Shown here one piece after another: positions 41,847 to 52,119 of a stretch of DNA of 64,000 bases. The notes under the pieces were generated by a model. The model worked only from the letters and a program-made list of their open reading frames with translations. It was not told the DNA's origin and did no database searches. The first letter of the stretch is position 1. The number at the start of each line of letters is the position of its first letter. Source of the DNA: Aromatoleum evansii (GTDB lineage: Bacteria; Pseudomonadota; Gammaproteobacteria; Burkholderiales; Rhodocyclaceae); contig NZ_WTVK01000005.1 in NCBI RefSeq assembly GCF_012910805.1, positions 1 to 64,000 of the forward strand. Direction: 5' to 3'. The translations under genes and the position numbers were made by a program.

Positions 41847-42367
41847 GGGATCGTCCTCGCCAAATCACGCCTTCGACACGCTCGCGGACGGTTCGCCCCG
41901 ATGCGCCGGCGAGGCCTTGTGGATTGCACAATCCACGAGGTTGCAGCCCAGCCGGCGTGCGGAACACCAACCTTGGCGACCGGATGCCAGCCGCTCAGGG
42001 GCCATGACGATGCTGCATGCGGCCGCGTTCAAGCCTCGTGCAGGACCGGATATTTCCTTTTGTCATTGCGCCGCCTCGCAGCCGCTTCCAGTCGCGCCCG
42101 ATCCTCGGCCGTCCGTACAGGCACTCCCCCTGGCGGGAGGGGAATCACGCGGCCTTCACGGCCCGCGATCAGCGATCGATTGGCAATTTTGGCGATGGTC
42201 AGCTTCATCGAGCAACTCGGTCAGTCGTTCGTCTTATCCACGCTAGCAGTCTTCGACCGCAGCCGCCACCCCAACGGGACAACAGCGACCGGACGTCCGC
42301 AGATCCCGCCCTCCGGCCAGAAACGGGGCCAACGCATCGAAGCCTTCAGTAACGTATCGCCGCGATT
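41847..42367. other. Intergenic region with a hairpin at 41915-41940
   Basis: No convincing gene. An 11-bp stem with loop GCAC (core GTGGATT/AATCCAC, one G-T pair) lies at 41915-41940, without a T-run. It could be a REP-like element or regulator site near the 3' end of nrtR. The rest looks like decayed coding sequence of mixed composition at the border of the defence island. Confidence 0.45.
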
Positions 42368-43885
42368 TCAGGTGTCACGCCCCCCTACGATCCACCGGCT
42401 GATCGACGCATCCACGTTGGCGTCCACAATCATCTGCTCGCGCAGGCAAAGTGACCGGACGTTGTCCGCCGTCTTGCGGGCGAGCGTGACGTGGTCGTCC
42501 TGCCCGCCACCAAATTGGTGCCCGCGAAGAAGAAGCCCGAGCAGAATCCAGCTCACCTGACTGCGATTGATCGGTCGCCCCTCCGCACGAACCTTGTCGC
42601 GCAGCCTCTTCCCGGTTTCATTTAGATCAAACGGGTGCTCGACAAGGTCCGCTGCGAGCAGTCGGAACAGGGCCTGATAATTGGCAGGCGGAAACAATGG
42701 CGCATTGATCACGTCATGAATCTGTGTTGCGAGGGGGAGAAGGTCCGCATCCTTCCCCCAATCCGCTACGCCTCCCCCAACGGCCTTGGCACCGTTCGCG
42801 GATGCAAGAGAATGGCGCGAAGGCTCGTAGATGCGGCCACCCGCCCCGCTCCAGTCAATCGCCAACGGCGATAGATCGAGCGATTCAATCATCTTCCGGA
42901 ATGAGCCCGATCCGTTCCAGTCTTCCGCAATGGCTCCGTGGCGCACGGTGATCAGTTGGGCGATGCGCCCGCACGGAACCGGCTGAGGCGATGCCGCCAC
43001 CTCCGTCCGGATCAGCCGAATGACCGCATCGAGCTCGTCCTCGACTCTGACCTTGGACGCGGTCGCCTTGGGCGGGGCGTGCCGCCGCGGATCGTGGATG
43101 ACGCCCCCTCCGTCCCAACAAACGACGCAGGGCGCGAAATCCGATGCCTCGACCAACTTGCGGAAGCTGCCGAATCCCGCCCAGCTCGTGGCGTCCATTC
43201 CCTCGACTTCCTTGAGGATGGTCGAGGCCAGCAGCGACAGGGCGATCGGCGCCGAGGACTCCGCGACCTTGCGCCGAATCAGTTGCTGGGCAGCACCCAC
43301 CACGTGCGCGGCCCCCGCAGGGGACGTCGGCGAGGGCCCGGACTCCACGGCCGCCCCTTCCTCGTCTCGGAAGCCCAGGGCGTCCCGGACAAAACTGTCC
43401 TGATCGATCAGCAGATCTGCCGATGCCCGGTAGGCCGCCGACGGAAATCCGATGGCCAGCACTGTCGTGCGACGATCCCACCGGCGCAGCTTGCGCAGCA
43501 CTGGCGTGAAGTCGGCATCAGCCGAGAAGACGATGAACTCGTCGTAGTGCGCCTCATGCTGCAGCAGATCCACGATGTCGAGCACCATATGGATGTCGGT
43601 GCTGGTCTTGCCCTCGCTCGTCAGCGCCGGGCAGTCGATGATCTCGAACCCGGCCAGATTGAATGACGGCCGGAAACGCTGATAGACCTGCGGGTTGAGA
43701 TAGCAGCGTCGCACCAGCACACGGCGCCGGGCGTCCGCCGGGGCGTGTTCGGGCAACTCGAGCGACGAGACGAGCCACTGCATCCAGCGCTGCGGCTTCT
43801 GTGCAAACTGTTCCGCCATGGCCGGATCAAGCTTGCGCAAGCCCGAATACACGTTGTCGAAATCCACAAAGAGGGCGCTTTTCAA
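42368..43885 (-). CDS. NYN-domain protein with two OST-HTH/LOTUS domains
   Basis: About 505 residues from a TTG at 43885, placed six bases behind GGAG. That start puts the NYN core (KSALFVDFDNVYSGL) at the N-terminus. The longer frame to 44092 has no ribosome site. The NYN (PIN-like) domain shows the acidic pairs FVDFDN, STDIHMVLDIVDLL and FSADADFTPVLRKL, as in LabA-like RNA-binding or RNA-cleaving proteins. Two repeats end in GSFRKLVEASD and GSFRKMIESLD; these are OST-HTH (LOTUS) RNA-binding domains. A third helical domain of about 130 residues follows. It is divergent from the ankyrin-sigma operon and likely belongs to the same defence locus. Confidence 0.83.
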   Translation of the reverse strand: MKSALFVDFDNVYSGLRKLDPAMAEQFAQKPQRWMQWLVSSLELPEHAPADARRRVLVRRCYLNPQVYQRFRPSFNLAGFEIIDCPALTSEGKTSTDIHMVLDIVDLLQHEAHYDEFIVFSADADFTPVLRKLRRWDRRTTVLAIGFPSAAYRASADLLIDQDSFVRDALGFRDEEGAAVESGPSPTSPAGAAHVVGAAQQLIRRKVAESSAPIALSLLASTILKEVEGMDATSWAGFGSFRKLVEASDFAPCVVCWDGGGVIHDPRRHAPPKATASKVRVEDELDAVIRLIRTEVAASPQPVPCGRIAQLITVRHGAIAEDWNGSGSFRKMIESLDLSPLAIDWSGAGGRIYEPSRHSLASANGAKAVGGGVADWGKDADLLPLATQIHDVINAPLFPPANYQALFRLLAADLVEHPFDLNETGKRLRDKVRAEGRPINRSQVSWILLGLLLRGHQFGGGQDDHVTLARKTADNVRSLCLREQMIVDANVDASISRWIVGGRDT

Positions 43886-43930
43886 GCGTAGCTCCGTTCT
43901 ACCCAAGTCGAGCGATGAGCATATCAAAAA

Positions 43931-43962
43931 TGCATGGCACCAAAGTCCATTCGGACCATGCA
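43931..43962. promoter_or_regulatory. Inverted repeat upstream of the NYN gene
   Basis: TGCATGG and CCATGCA, 18 bases apart, lie about 50 bp upstream of the TTG start of the NYN gene in the 320-bp divergent intergenic region. It may be an operator. No regulator is identified. Confidence 0.4.
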
Positions 43963-44132
43963 CGGACATCGTGAGCAAACAGGTCGCTGGCGGTCGATGA
44001 TGCGTAACGCCCGCGCTCGGGGCTGAGAGCGCACCGCAGGCAGAGCACTCGCGCACTGCTACACATTCGCCCAAACACAAGACATGCCCCACCGATCGCC
44101 TTTGCCGATAAACTCTGTTTCATATGCCGTTG

Positions 44133-44152
44133 GTGAATGCCGCATTATTCAC
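44133..44152. promoter_or_regulatory. Inverted repeat upstream of the ankyrin-sigma gene
   Basis: GTGAAT-(8 bases)-ATTCAC, a perfect dyad about 55 bp before the proposed sigma-factor start. It is in the position of an operator for the MORC/Z1 operon. Inference only. Confidence 0.4.
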
Positions 44153-44206
44153 ATGCCTGTCATGGGTTGCGCCCCTCTCGGACCGCAACCGGAATATCTA
44201 GAGGAA

Positions 44207-46729
44207 ATGGTCTTGAACGATCCGGGCCCCTTCCGGAAGAAGTCACTGAATCCGCTGCTCAGGATGGCCGCCGTCGCCGGCGTGCAAACGGCCATTCGCC
44301 TGCATATCCGCCGAGGTGACGATCTGGATGCCGTTGACGAACACGGTCGGACTCCGCTGATGCTCGCGGCAGAGCGAGGTCACGCGGAGGCCTGCAGACT
44401 GCTTCTCGAGGCAGGGGCCGACCCCACCATCACGGATCCCGGCGGGCTGGATGCCACTCACCTTGCCCTCGCCGCAGGCAAGGAGGAGATTGCCGCCAAT
44501 TTGCGTCGGTTCCTCACAAAAAAGATGGACGAAGAAGAAGCGAACGGCTTGCCTGCAATTGGCCAGGATTCAGACGCAGAAAAGCCGGCGCCCCCGGATG
44601 CGGAAGCGGCGGACGACAGCCCATTCGACAGTTGGGAGGCGGAGACGGAGGCAGTCGCCCCGCCCAACGACTCGCGACATGCCGAGGCTGCAAGATGCAT
44701 CCAGCAGGCAATCTCCGCGCATGCGGCAACAAGCGCCGACGAAGACTGGTCCGACATTGAGATCGATCTGCCGGAGATTCGCACTGACCATCGGCGCGAA
44801 CGGCGACTGGACGAGGAGGATCTTGAACGTCTCCGCATGCTGCTGCTTCGGGGATTGTCGGTTGGTTACGTAAGCCGATCGGATGTCTTGGAGGCATGCA
44901 GCGACGAGGCGGAAGTTCCGGATCAGGACCTCGCGAGACATCTCGAGCGGCTGATTGACGACCTCGGTCTCTATCTTGAAGACACGGCGCCCGATTTCAG
45001 CTCCGAGGCACACGGTTGCGAAGCATTGAATGCGGGAGACGAAGATGCGGCGGAGGAGGCCCTCCGGTTTTTCCGCGAAGTCTGCTCGGACAACACCGAT
45101 CCCCTCAAACTGTACATCCGGGACATTGGCCCCCATCATGCGCTCACTCGCGAAGATGAAGCCGACATCGCGTGTCGGATGGAGGCAGGCGTATCCGACG
45201 CGATCGACGCGGTAGCCTCGTGCAGAGCTGCAGTCGAAGTGGTTCTCGCGGCCGCTGACGCCATCCGTCGTGGCGAGGCTGACGGCCGTTCGATGTTTGG
45301 CCGACAGGGAGGCAATTCGGATGATGAGGCCCTCGACGCGGCACTCGATGATTCATCCGCGTCCTCCGATGACGACGACAATCAATCATCGGAGGATGAA
45401 GCAGGCGGCATACAGGCGCTAACACCAGAACTCGACGCGACACTTGTCGCACTTCGGAGCCTTGTGAACGCCTCCACGGGGACACCCGAAATTCCCGCCC
45501 CGCTTCAGGAGCAGATTGCCACCCTTCTCAGGGCATTGGGCCTGAACATCAACTTCCTGGCGCAAGTGGGCGACGCCATCATTCAGTCGTCTGGCCACAC
45601 GGACGTCGCCACGCGGATTGCTGCAGGCCTCGGGTCGATGATGGAGGCACGCAAAACGATGATCGAGGCAAACCTGAGGCTGGTCGTTTCGATCGCCAAA
45701 AAGTACACCTACACAGGTTTTCCGTTCGCCGACCTGATCCAGGAAGGCAACCTTGGCCTCATTCGGGCCGTCGAGAAATTCGACTATCGACGCGGGTTCA
45801 AATTTTCCACCTATGCAACCTGGTGGATCAGGCAGGCAATAACGCGCGGCATCGCCGATCAGCAGCGCCTCGTCAGAGTGCCCGTCCATATGGTCGAGTC
45901 GATCAACAAAGTGGCACGAGTACGACGCACACTTGAGGCACGGGGACTTCCGGCCGGAGCGGCAGAAATAGCCGCCAGCGCAGGCATGAAGGAGGAAACG
46001 GTACGAAAGGCCCTCACGGTCGATCGGAGCAGCATATCCCTCGACGATCCGATGAATGACGCGCCCGGGGCAACGAGCATCGCCGAGTGGCTTCAATCCG
46101 CCAATCCGGGCCCCGAAGAAATTGCCATGCAGGGAGCGCTTGGTCGCGTCCTGCGCTCCATGATGGACGAACTCGATCCACGTATGGTCGAGGTGCTTGA
46201 AATGCGCTTCGGCCTGAAGAACGGGGATGACGAGACACTCGAGAGCGTCGGTCAGGCATTTGGCGTTACACGCGAACGCATACGACAGATCGAATCCAAG
46301 GCACTCGGTCGCCTCAGGCACCCCTCGCGCAGCGAAACCCTAAGGCATTTCCTCGACTGCATTCCGCGTCCTGCCTTGAAACCGCCGGCCGCGAGCAATG
46401 GAACAGCAGCCATGCGCAGCTTGCCAGCCGAGACGCAGGAGCAGATCGCAACACCTTCGTCTCTCCATCCAAATCTGCAGCCCCCCCCGAGAACGACCTT
46501 GCCAACCGCCCCCGAGAAGGAAGCGACCGGCGAATCAAATATCGACCGTGCCATTCGACTCGCGCGGAAATCGGGCGTCAGGGTTGACGACCAACGCAAA
46601 GAGGATGGAACCGGGCAGGTCTGGATTCGGGTGAAGACCCAGAAGACGCCCGAAGAGCGCGCTCTCGTGAAGGAACTGACGCGCCTCGGATTCCGGTGGG
46701 TCACCAGACTGGGCTTTGTAAATGTCTAG
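44207..46729 (+). CDS. Ankyrin-repeat RpoD-like sigma-70 factor heading the MORC/Z1 operon
   Basis: About 840 residues. The start is uncertain: the ATG at 44207 touches GAGGAA, and the TTG at 44213 has ideal spacing. Residues 20-105 carry ankyrin-like repeats ([30 protein letters not shown]). An acidic linker follows. Region 1.2 is [11 protein letters not shown] (near 298). Region 2 is [21 protein letters not shown] through [27 protein letters not shown] and [11 protein letters not shown] (about 483-575). Region 4 has the helix-turn-helix [20 protein letters not shown] (about 651-714). These are close to housekeeping RpoD, so -10/-35 preference should be similar. A 120-residue C-terminal extension is unique. 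It overlaps the MORC gene by 8 bp. A sigma factor inside a restriction-like operon with a protein-interaction module is striking. Confidence 0.9.
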   Translation: MVLNDPGPFRKKSLNPLLRMAAVAGVQTAIRLHIRRGDDLDAVDEHGRTPLMLAAERGHAEACRLLLEAGADPTITDPGGLDATHLALAAGKEEIAANLRRFLTKKMDEEEANGLPAIGQDSDAEKPAPPDAEAADDSPFDSWEAETEAVAPPNDSRHAEAARCIQQAISAHAATSADEDWSDIEIDLPEIRTDHRRERRLDEEDLERLRMLLLRGLSVGYVSRSDVLEACSDEAEVPDQDLARHLERLIDDLGLYLEDTAPDFSSEAHGCEALNAGDEDAAEEALRFFREVCSDNTDPLKLYIRDIGPHHALTREDEADIACRMEAGVSDAIDAVASCRAAVEVVLAAADAIRRGEADGRSMFGRQGGNSDDEALDAALDDSSASSDDDDNQSSEDEAGGIQALTPELDATLVALRSLVNASTGTPEIPAPLQEQIATLLRALGLNINFLAQVGDAIIQSSGHTDVATRIAAGLGSMMEARKTMIEANLRLVVSIAKKYTYTGFPFADLIQEGNLGLIRAVEKFDYRRGFKFSTYATWWIRQAITRGIADQQRLVRVPVHMVESINKVARVRRTLEARGLPAGAAEIAASAGMKEETVRKALTVDRSSISLDDPMNDAPGATSIAEWLQSANPGPEEIAMQGALGRVLRSMMDELDPRMVEVLEMRFGLKNGDDETLESVGQAFGVTRERIRQIESKALGRLRHPSRSETLRHFLDCIPRPALKPPAASNGTAAMRSLPAETQEQIATPSSLHPNLQPPPRTTLPTAPEKEATGESNIDRAIRLARKSGVRVDDQRKEDGTGQVWIRVKTQKTPEERALVKELTRLGFRWVTRLGFVNV

Positions 46730-48245
46730 ATCTCAGCCCCCAATGACCATGAGATCGAGACACGCACCGCCCCGCGCTGGCGCCATGATTGAGGCGCTCC
46801 GCGGTCTCGGATACTCGGCCGCCACAGCATTGGCCGATATCATCGACAACAGCATCGCAGCCCGCGCAACCAATGTTGACCTGACCTTCAATTGGAATGG
46901 CTCAGGAAGTGCCATCACGATCCTGGACGACGGAGAGGGGATGGACGCCGACATGCTCGATCGGGCCATGCGCCTCGGTGAGATCAACCCCCTCGCCGAG
47001 CGAAGCCCGCAGGATCTCGGGCGTTTCGGACTCGGACTCAAGACCGCCTCGTTCTCCCAGTGCCGGCGACTGACCGTTGCAAGTCGCCGCACAGGCCAGA
47101 CTGAATGCCTTCGCTGGGATCTGGACGTGATCGCAGCCAGCACAGATGATGGATGGCATCTCCTCGAAGGCCCGGCCGAAGGGTCGAGTCACTTCCTGAC
47201 CCGGCTGGATTCGGTGAAGAGCGGGACCCTCGTGCTCTGGGAGCATCTTGACCGCATCGTCACGCCTGGATGCAGCGAGCAGGAATTTCTGGACCTCATC
47301 GATCGCGTCCAGCAGCACCTCGCGATGGTCTTTCACCGGTTTCTGGCCGGTCCCGCACCGAAGCTCAGGCTCAGCATCAATGGCCGCCCTGTGTCGCCGT
47401 GGAACCCCTTCATGCCGCACCACCCGGCGACTTGGTCATCGCCGACCGAACGGATCCCGACGGACGCAGGGATCATCGAGGTGCAGTGTCATGTGCTGCC
47501 TCACAAGGATCGCCTCGATGCGAAGGAGCATGAAGTCATGGCGGGTCCGGATGGGTGGACCTCACAGCAGGGCTTTTACGTCTACCGCAATGAGCGACTG
47601 CTCGTCGCCGGAGGATGGCTGGGGCTTGGCCGTGGCCGGGCATGGACGAAGGAGGAGGCACATCGCCTTGCCCGCATCAGGCTCGACATTCCCAACACCG
47701 CCGACGCCGACTGGAAGATCGACATCCGGAAGTCGACCGCCCGTCCGCCCCTCTGCGCACGGGAGCGCCTGACCCGTCTCGCCGAGGACACGCGGGCGCG
47801 AGCCCGCAAGGTTTTTGCCCACCGCGGCCAATCCGTGCGCGACGCCGTCGGCGGCGACCCGATCATGCAGGCCTGGGTGGCGGAACACTTTTCCGGCGGA
47901 ATGCGCTACCGAATCGACCAGGATCATCCCGCAGTGAAAGCCGTCCTCGAGAACGCCGGCACGCTCGCGCCGGACATTCTCGCGATGCTCCGCGTCATCC
48001 AGGAAACAGTCCCTGTGCAGCGAATCTGGCTTGACACAGCCGAGGGGCGCGAGACACCGCGCACGGGGTTCGCCGGAGAGGTTCCCAGTGAAGTGCACGC
48101 GGTTCTCGAGGTCATGTACCGCAACCTTGTGGCCCGCAAGTCCGTGCCACCCGAGCAGGCCCGACTGCAGCTTCTGCGCACCGATCCGTTCCACCTGTAC
48201 CCGGATCTGGTGGCTGCACTGCCCGACGTTCCTGCCGCACCCTGA
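46722..48245 (+). CDS. MORC/MutL-type GHKL ATPase
   Basis: A 507-residue protein. The GHKL motifs are clear: N-box [17 protein letters not shown] (Asp where MutL has the catalytic Glu, as often in prokaryotic MORC), G1 [13 protein letters not shown] and G2 [16 protein letters not shown] transducer-like S5 domain comes next ([20 protein letters not shown]). The last 130 residues are helical and specific to this group. Such ATPases dimerise around DNA on ATP binding and serve as clamps in MutL/MORC-containing restriction systems. Its start overlaps the sigma-factor stop, and the Z1 gene starts 27 bp after it. Confidence 0.9.
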   Translation: MSRSQPPMTMRSRHAPPRAGAMIEALRGLGYSAATALADIIDNSIAARATNVDLTFNWNGSGSAITILDDGEGMDADMLDRAMRLGEINPLAERSPQDLGRFGLGLKTASFSQCRRLTVASRRTGQTECLRWDLDVIAASTDDGWHLLEGPAEGSSHFLTRLDSVKSGTLVLWEHLDRIVTPGCSEQEFLDLIDRVQQHLAMVFHRFLAGPAPKLRLSINGRPVSPWNPFMPHHPATWSSPTERIPTDAGIIEVQCHVLPHKDRLDAKEHEVMAGPDGWTSQQGFYVYRNERLLVAGGWLGLGRGRAWTKEEAHRLARIRLDIPNTADADWKIDIRKSTARPPLCARERLTRLAEDTRARARKVFAHRGQSVRDAVGGDPIMQAWVAEHFSGGMRYRIDQDHPAVKAVLENAGTLAPDILAMLRVIQETVPVQRIWLDTAEGRETPRTGFAGEVPSEVHAVLEVMYRNLVARKSVPPEQARLQLLRTDPFHLYPDLVAALPDVPAAP

Positions 48246-48272
48246 CATTTCATCCGAACTTCCTGAAATCAT

Positions 48273-51116
48273 ATGGCTGACACTTCCAGCGACAACACTC
48301 AGCGCGTCATCAAGTTTGTGCAGGAACTCCTTCTTGACGAGGAGGACCGCTCATCGATCACACCGGCACTGATCGCCGAGAAGATTGACATGGTCGTGGC
48401 AATGAAACGCTCCTGGGGAGAGGGGCTCGACCGCGACGCGGTGACCGACGAGCTGATCAGGCGTTTCAGCGTGTGGATCGGACAGGACACCACCCTGAGC
48501 AACGATGTCGGACACATCCCCTGGCTCACCGTCGACCGGAAAAGGGACTGGCGCTACTGGCAGAGGTACCGCGACTGGCTGGAGGGAAAACTGTCATGGA
48601 AGGCTGTGGATGCCCTCGATCAGTCAACGGACACCGTCCTCGGCTTCCTCGAGGATCCGCAACGCACGGATCCTTGGGACCGCAGGGGGCTCGTCGTCGG
48701 GCATGTGCAGTCCGGAAAGACCGGCAGCTACACCGGGCTGATCTGCAAGGCAGCCGACGCCGGATACAAGATCATCATCGTTTTGGCAGGTCTGCACAAC
48801 AACCTGCGCTCGCAGACCCAGATACGCCTCGACGAGGGCTTCCTCGGCTTCGCGACCAACCCGAACCCCGAAGTGGTCGAGTACATCGGGGCAGGAGCCG
48901 ACGGACGCGATGCAGCGATCCGGCCGAATTGCGCGACGACGCGGGCAGACAACGGCGACTTCAACACCAAGGTGGCCAAGCACCTCGCGATCACACCGGA
49001 ACAGCGGCCGTGGCTGTTCGTCGTGAAGAAGAACAAGACGGTGCTGACCCGACTGCTGCACTGGATCCGCAATCATGCAGCCAACACGCACGATCCCGAA
49101 ACCGGACGAAAGATCGTCACGCATCTGCCCCTGCTGATCATTGACGACGAAGCGGACCACGCATCGGTCGATACCGGCGAGCAGATGTTCGACGAAAACG
49201 GGATGCCCGACGAGGAGCACCAGCCGAAGGCGATCAACAGCCTGATCCGTCAGATCCTCCATGCGTTTTCCAGATCGGCGTATGTCGGCTACACCGCCAC
49301 TCCCTTTGCGAACATCTTCATTCACGAACGGGGAATCACGCGCGAGGAGGGCCCTGACATCTTCCCGGCTGCCTTCATCGTGAATCTGGCAGCACCGTCA
49401 AACTATGTCGGCCCGACACGGGTATTCGGCCTGACGTCGGCGGATGGGCGCACCGGCGGTCTGCCGCTCGTGCGCGAGGTGACGGACCACGCAACGCCCG
49501 ACGGCCGCAGCGGCTGGATGCCCCAAGGGCACAAGAATGGTCACCGGCCTCGGCACGACAGCCCCGAGAAGATTCCCTCCTCGCTTGTAGAGGCGATCGA
49601 CTGCTTCCTGATCACATGCGCGGTCAGACGTCTGCGCGGGCAGGCGCGGGAACACGCGTCGATGCTGATCCATGTGACACGCTTCAACAATGTGCAGCAG
49701 GCCGTGCTGGAACAGGTGGATGGGCACCTGAGCCACCTTCGCCAGAGGATCTGCCGAAACATCGACGCGGACCATATCCTGGGACGGCTGCAGGCGCTGT
49801 GGGAGCGCGACTTCGTGCCAACCTCGTCGCAAATTCCGGACTCCCCCCCTCTGCCCGCCTGGGGCGACGTTGCCGCCCAGCTTGCGGATGCCGTATCGGA
49901 AATCGACGTCAGGATGATCAACGGCACCGCCAAGGATGCGCTCGACTACGCGGAACACAACGCTACCGGACTCAAGGTGATCGCGATTGGCGGGGACAAG
50001 CTCGCACGCGGACTGACCCTTGAAGGGCTTTGCGTAAGTTACTTCCTTCGAGCCTCGAAGATGTACGACACCCTGATGCAGATGGGCCGCTGGTTCGGAT
50101 ACCGTCCAGGCTATCTGGATCTCTGCCGACTTTACACGACCGACGAACTGATCGAGTGGTTCGGCCATATCGCGGATGCATCGGAGGAACTGCGCGAGGA
50201 GTTCGACCTCATGGCTGCAAGTGGGGCAACGCCGCGTGACTACGGGCTCAAGGTGCAGTCGCATCCGGTGCTCATGGTCACATCCAGACTCAAGATGCGG
50301 GCGGCAAGGAATCTTCTCCTGTCATTCAGCGGGCAGGTTCTCGAAACCGTTTCCCTGTACCGCGAGGCCTCAAGACTCGAGGCGAACCTGCGAGCAACCA
50401 GGCGGCTCGTGGAAGCGATGGGCGGGCCCACCGAACCAAACCCCAAGCGTTCGCGGGGAGAACGCATCGACAGCTGGACCGGATTCCTCTGGAATGACGT
50501 GCCGGCAACAACGATCATTGATTTCCTCGGTTCGTATCAGACGCACCCGGCGGCCTACAAGGTCAACAGTGCAATGCTCGCCGAATTCGTCGGATCGATG
50601 GCCCGCATCGGCGAACTGACCAAATGGACGGTGATGGTGATGGGCAGCGGCTCCGGGGCGGAAAAGGAGCTTGCCCCGGGCTATCGGATCAGGATGAACA
50701 AGCGCACGGGTGACAAGGCTGTCGCCGATCGCTATTCGATCGGCAGACTTCTCGACCCCAAGGACGAGGCGATCGATCTTGGCCAGTCCGAATGGGAAGC
50801 GGCACTCGCACTGACACGTGCAGCGCGCAAGCCCGATCCGGCACGGCTTCAGGAGCAGAAGCTTCCCGAACTTCCGAACGGACCGTCGATCCGGAGGATT
50901 CGCGGCTTCGGGGCAGAGGGGGTCGCCGCCCATCCGGAGCGCGGCGTGCTTCTCATCTACACGCTGGATCCGAAGGAAAGCGAACTCGGTCTCGACGAGG
51001 ATACTCCGCCCATAGTGGCCTTCGGCATCAGCTTCCCGGGCAGCGATTCCGGCGTGAAGATCGAATACAAGGTGAACAACGTCCTATGGGAGCAGGAATA
51101 TGGCCCTGCAGAGTGA
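48273..51116 (+). CDS. Z1-domain helicase-like ATPase
   Basis: A 947-residue protein of the Z1 family, a P-loop SF2-helicase-like group found only in MORC-associated restriction loci. Walker A is VVGHVQSGKTGSYTGLI (about residues 141-157), the Walker B/DEAD-like box is LLIIDDEADHASVDT (about 287), and GYTATPFANIFIHER (about 339) matches helicase motif III. The Z1 domain proper continues through VIAIGGDKLARGLTLEGL and MQMGRWFGYRPGYLDLCR (motifs V and VI). It probably translocates on or remodels DNA with the MORC clamp. The downstream gene overlaps it by 17 bp. Confidence 0.92.
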   Translation: MADTSSDNTQRVIKFVQELLLDEEDRSSITPALIAEKIDMVVAMKRSWGEGLDRDAVTDELIRRFSVWIGQDTTLSNDVGHIPWLTVDRKRDWRYWQRYRDWLEGKLSWKAVDALDQSTDTVLGFLEDPQRTDPWDRRGLVVGHVQSGKTGSYTGLICKAADAGYKIIIVLAGLHNNLRSQTQIRLDEGFLGFATNPNPEVVEYIGAGADGRDAAIRPNCATTRADNGDFNTKVAKHLAITPEQRPWLFVVKKNKTVLTRLLHWIRNHAANTHDPETGRKIVTHLPLLIIDDEADHASVDTGEQMFDENGMPDEEHQPKAINSLIRQILHAFSRSAYVGYTATPFANIFIHERGITREEGPDIFPAAFIVNLAAPSNYVGPTRVFGLTSADGRTGGLPLVREVTDHATPDGRSGWMPQGHKNGHRPRHDSPEKIPSSLVEAIDCFLITCAVRRLRGQAREHASMLIHVTRFNNVQQAVLEQVDGHLSHLRQRICRNIDADHILGRLQALWERDFVPTSSQIPDSPPLPAWGDVAAQLADAVSEIDVRMINGTAKDALDYAEHNATGLKVIAIGGDKLARGLTLEGLCVSYFLRASKMYDTLMQMGRWFGYRPGYLDLCRLYTTDELIEWFGHIADASEELREEFDLMAASGATPRDYGLKVQSHPVLMVTSRLKMRAARNLLLSFSGQVLETVSLYREASRLEANLRATRRLVEAMGGPTEPNPKRSRGERIDSWTGFLWNDVPATTIIDFLGSYQTHPAAYKVNSAMLAEFVGSMARIGELTKWTVMVMGSGSGAEKELAPGYRIRMNKRTGDKAVADRYSIGRLLDPKDEAIDLGQSEWEAALALTRAARKPDPARLQEQKLPELPNGPSIRRIRGFGAEGVAAHPERGVLLIYTLDPKESELGLDEDTPPIVAFGISFPGSDSGVKIEYKVNNVLWEQEYGPAE

Positions 51117-52119
51117 GCGCGAGGAGCTGCAGGCTGCTTGGCGTGCGCTGGCCGGCCACCCCGAAAGTGAAGGCTGGCGGACAATCCCGATCGCCCGCAA
51201 GAGCCCCTGCAAGGTTCTCGCCGGCAGGCACTTCCCGGGCAATGAGGAGGCACTGCTCGTCGGCTTCGCTCCTACCAGACTGCCGCCACCCAACCTGCTG
51301 CCGCAGGGACGCGGCTTCCTTGTTTCGCGGGAAGAAGTACCCGGGCAACCGGGGCATGTCTGGGTTGCATTACGCCGCCAACAGGCGGGCCGTCTGGATC
51401 TGTTCGCGATGATGGCACTGGACGTGCTCGGCACACTCGAACAGCTGCGTGACGCATCCAATGAACGCCTCGTGGAGGTTTTTCTCTCCAGAATAGCGGC
51501 GTGGCAGGAATTCATGCGGCGCGACTCGGACGGTGTACTGAGTCCCGAGGCAGAAGTCGGACTCGCCGGGGAGCTTGAGCTCCTCAACGGGCTCCTTGAC
51601 GCGAACCTTCCTGCACCAGTCGTGCTAAAGGCCTGGCAGGGCCCCCTCGACGGCCTGCACGATTTCACCTTCGGCACGGGCGCGATCGAGGTGAAGTCGA
51701 CGATCTCTCCGGCAGGATTCCCCGCCAAAGTCAGCTCGCTTGACCAGCTTGACGACACGATTGCGAGTCCGCTGTTCCTGGCCGGAGTCAGACTCGCGCT
51801 GGATCCCTTGGGAAACTCGCTGCCGGATACGGTCAGTGCCCTTCGCACCCGTCTTGCGGAGGGCCCCGCGGCACTCGTCACATTCAATACCCGACTCTTG
51901 CATGCCGGATACCTAGATGACGTGGCGGATCGATACACCCGCCGCTTCAAGCCGGCAGGCACCCGGTTTCTCCTCGTGTCGGAAGGTTTTCCGCGGCTGA
52001 CCCGCGCCACCACGCCAGCCGAGATCCGCGCCGCACGCTATGAACTCGATCTGGACCTCATCTCTGGTATCCCGCATCAGCTGGATGATGTCCTCGCACA
52101 ACTTGGATTGACCGAATAA
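51100..52119 (+). CDS. PD-(D/E)XK-motif protein (DUF4420-like)
   Basis: A 339-residue protein, the usual third partner of MORC and Z1 genes. The nuclease signature is D188 in HDFTFGTGAIEVKST with E197-V-K199, preceded by GLAGELELLNGLL, which supplies the helix-borne Glu. All acidic and lysine residues of an active PD-(D/E)XK site are present, so it is the likely DNA-cleaving subunit of the locus. The gene overlaps Z1 by 17 bp and AIPR by 1 bp (TAATG), so expression is coupled. Confidence 0.88.
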   Translation: MALQSEREELQAAWRALAGHPESEGWRTIPIARKSPCKVLAGRHFPGNEEALLVGFAPTRLPPPNLLPQGRGFLVSREEVPGQPGHVWVALRRQQAGRLDLFAMMALDVLGTLEQLRDASNERLVEVFLSRIAAWQEFMRRDSDGVLSPEAEVGLAGELELLNGLLDANLPAPVVLKAWQGPLDGLHDFTFGTGAIEVKSTISPAGFPAKVSSLDQLDDTIASPLFLAGVRLALDPLGNSLPDTVSALRTRLAEGPAALVTFNTRLLHAGYLDDVADRYTRRFKPAGTRFLLVSEGFPRLTRATTPAEIRAARYELDLDLISGIPHQLDDVLAQLGLTE

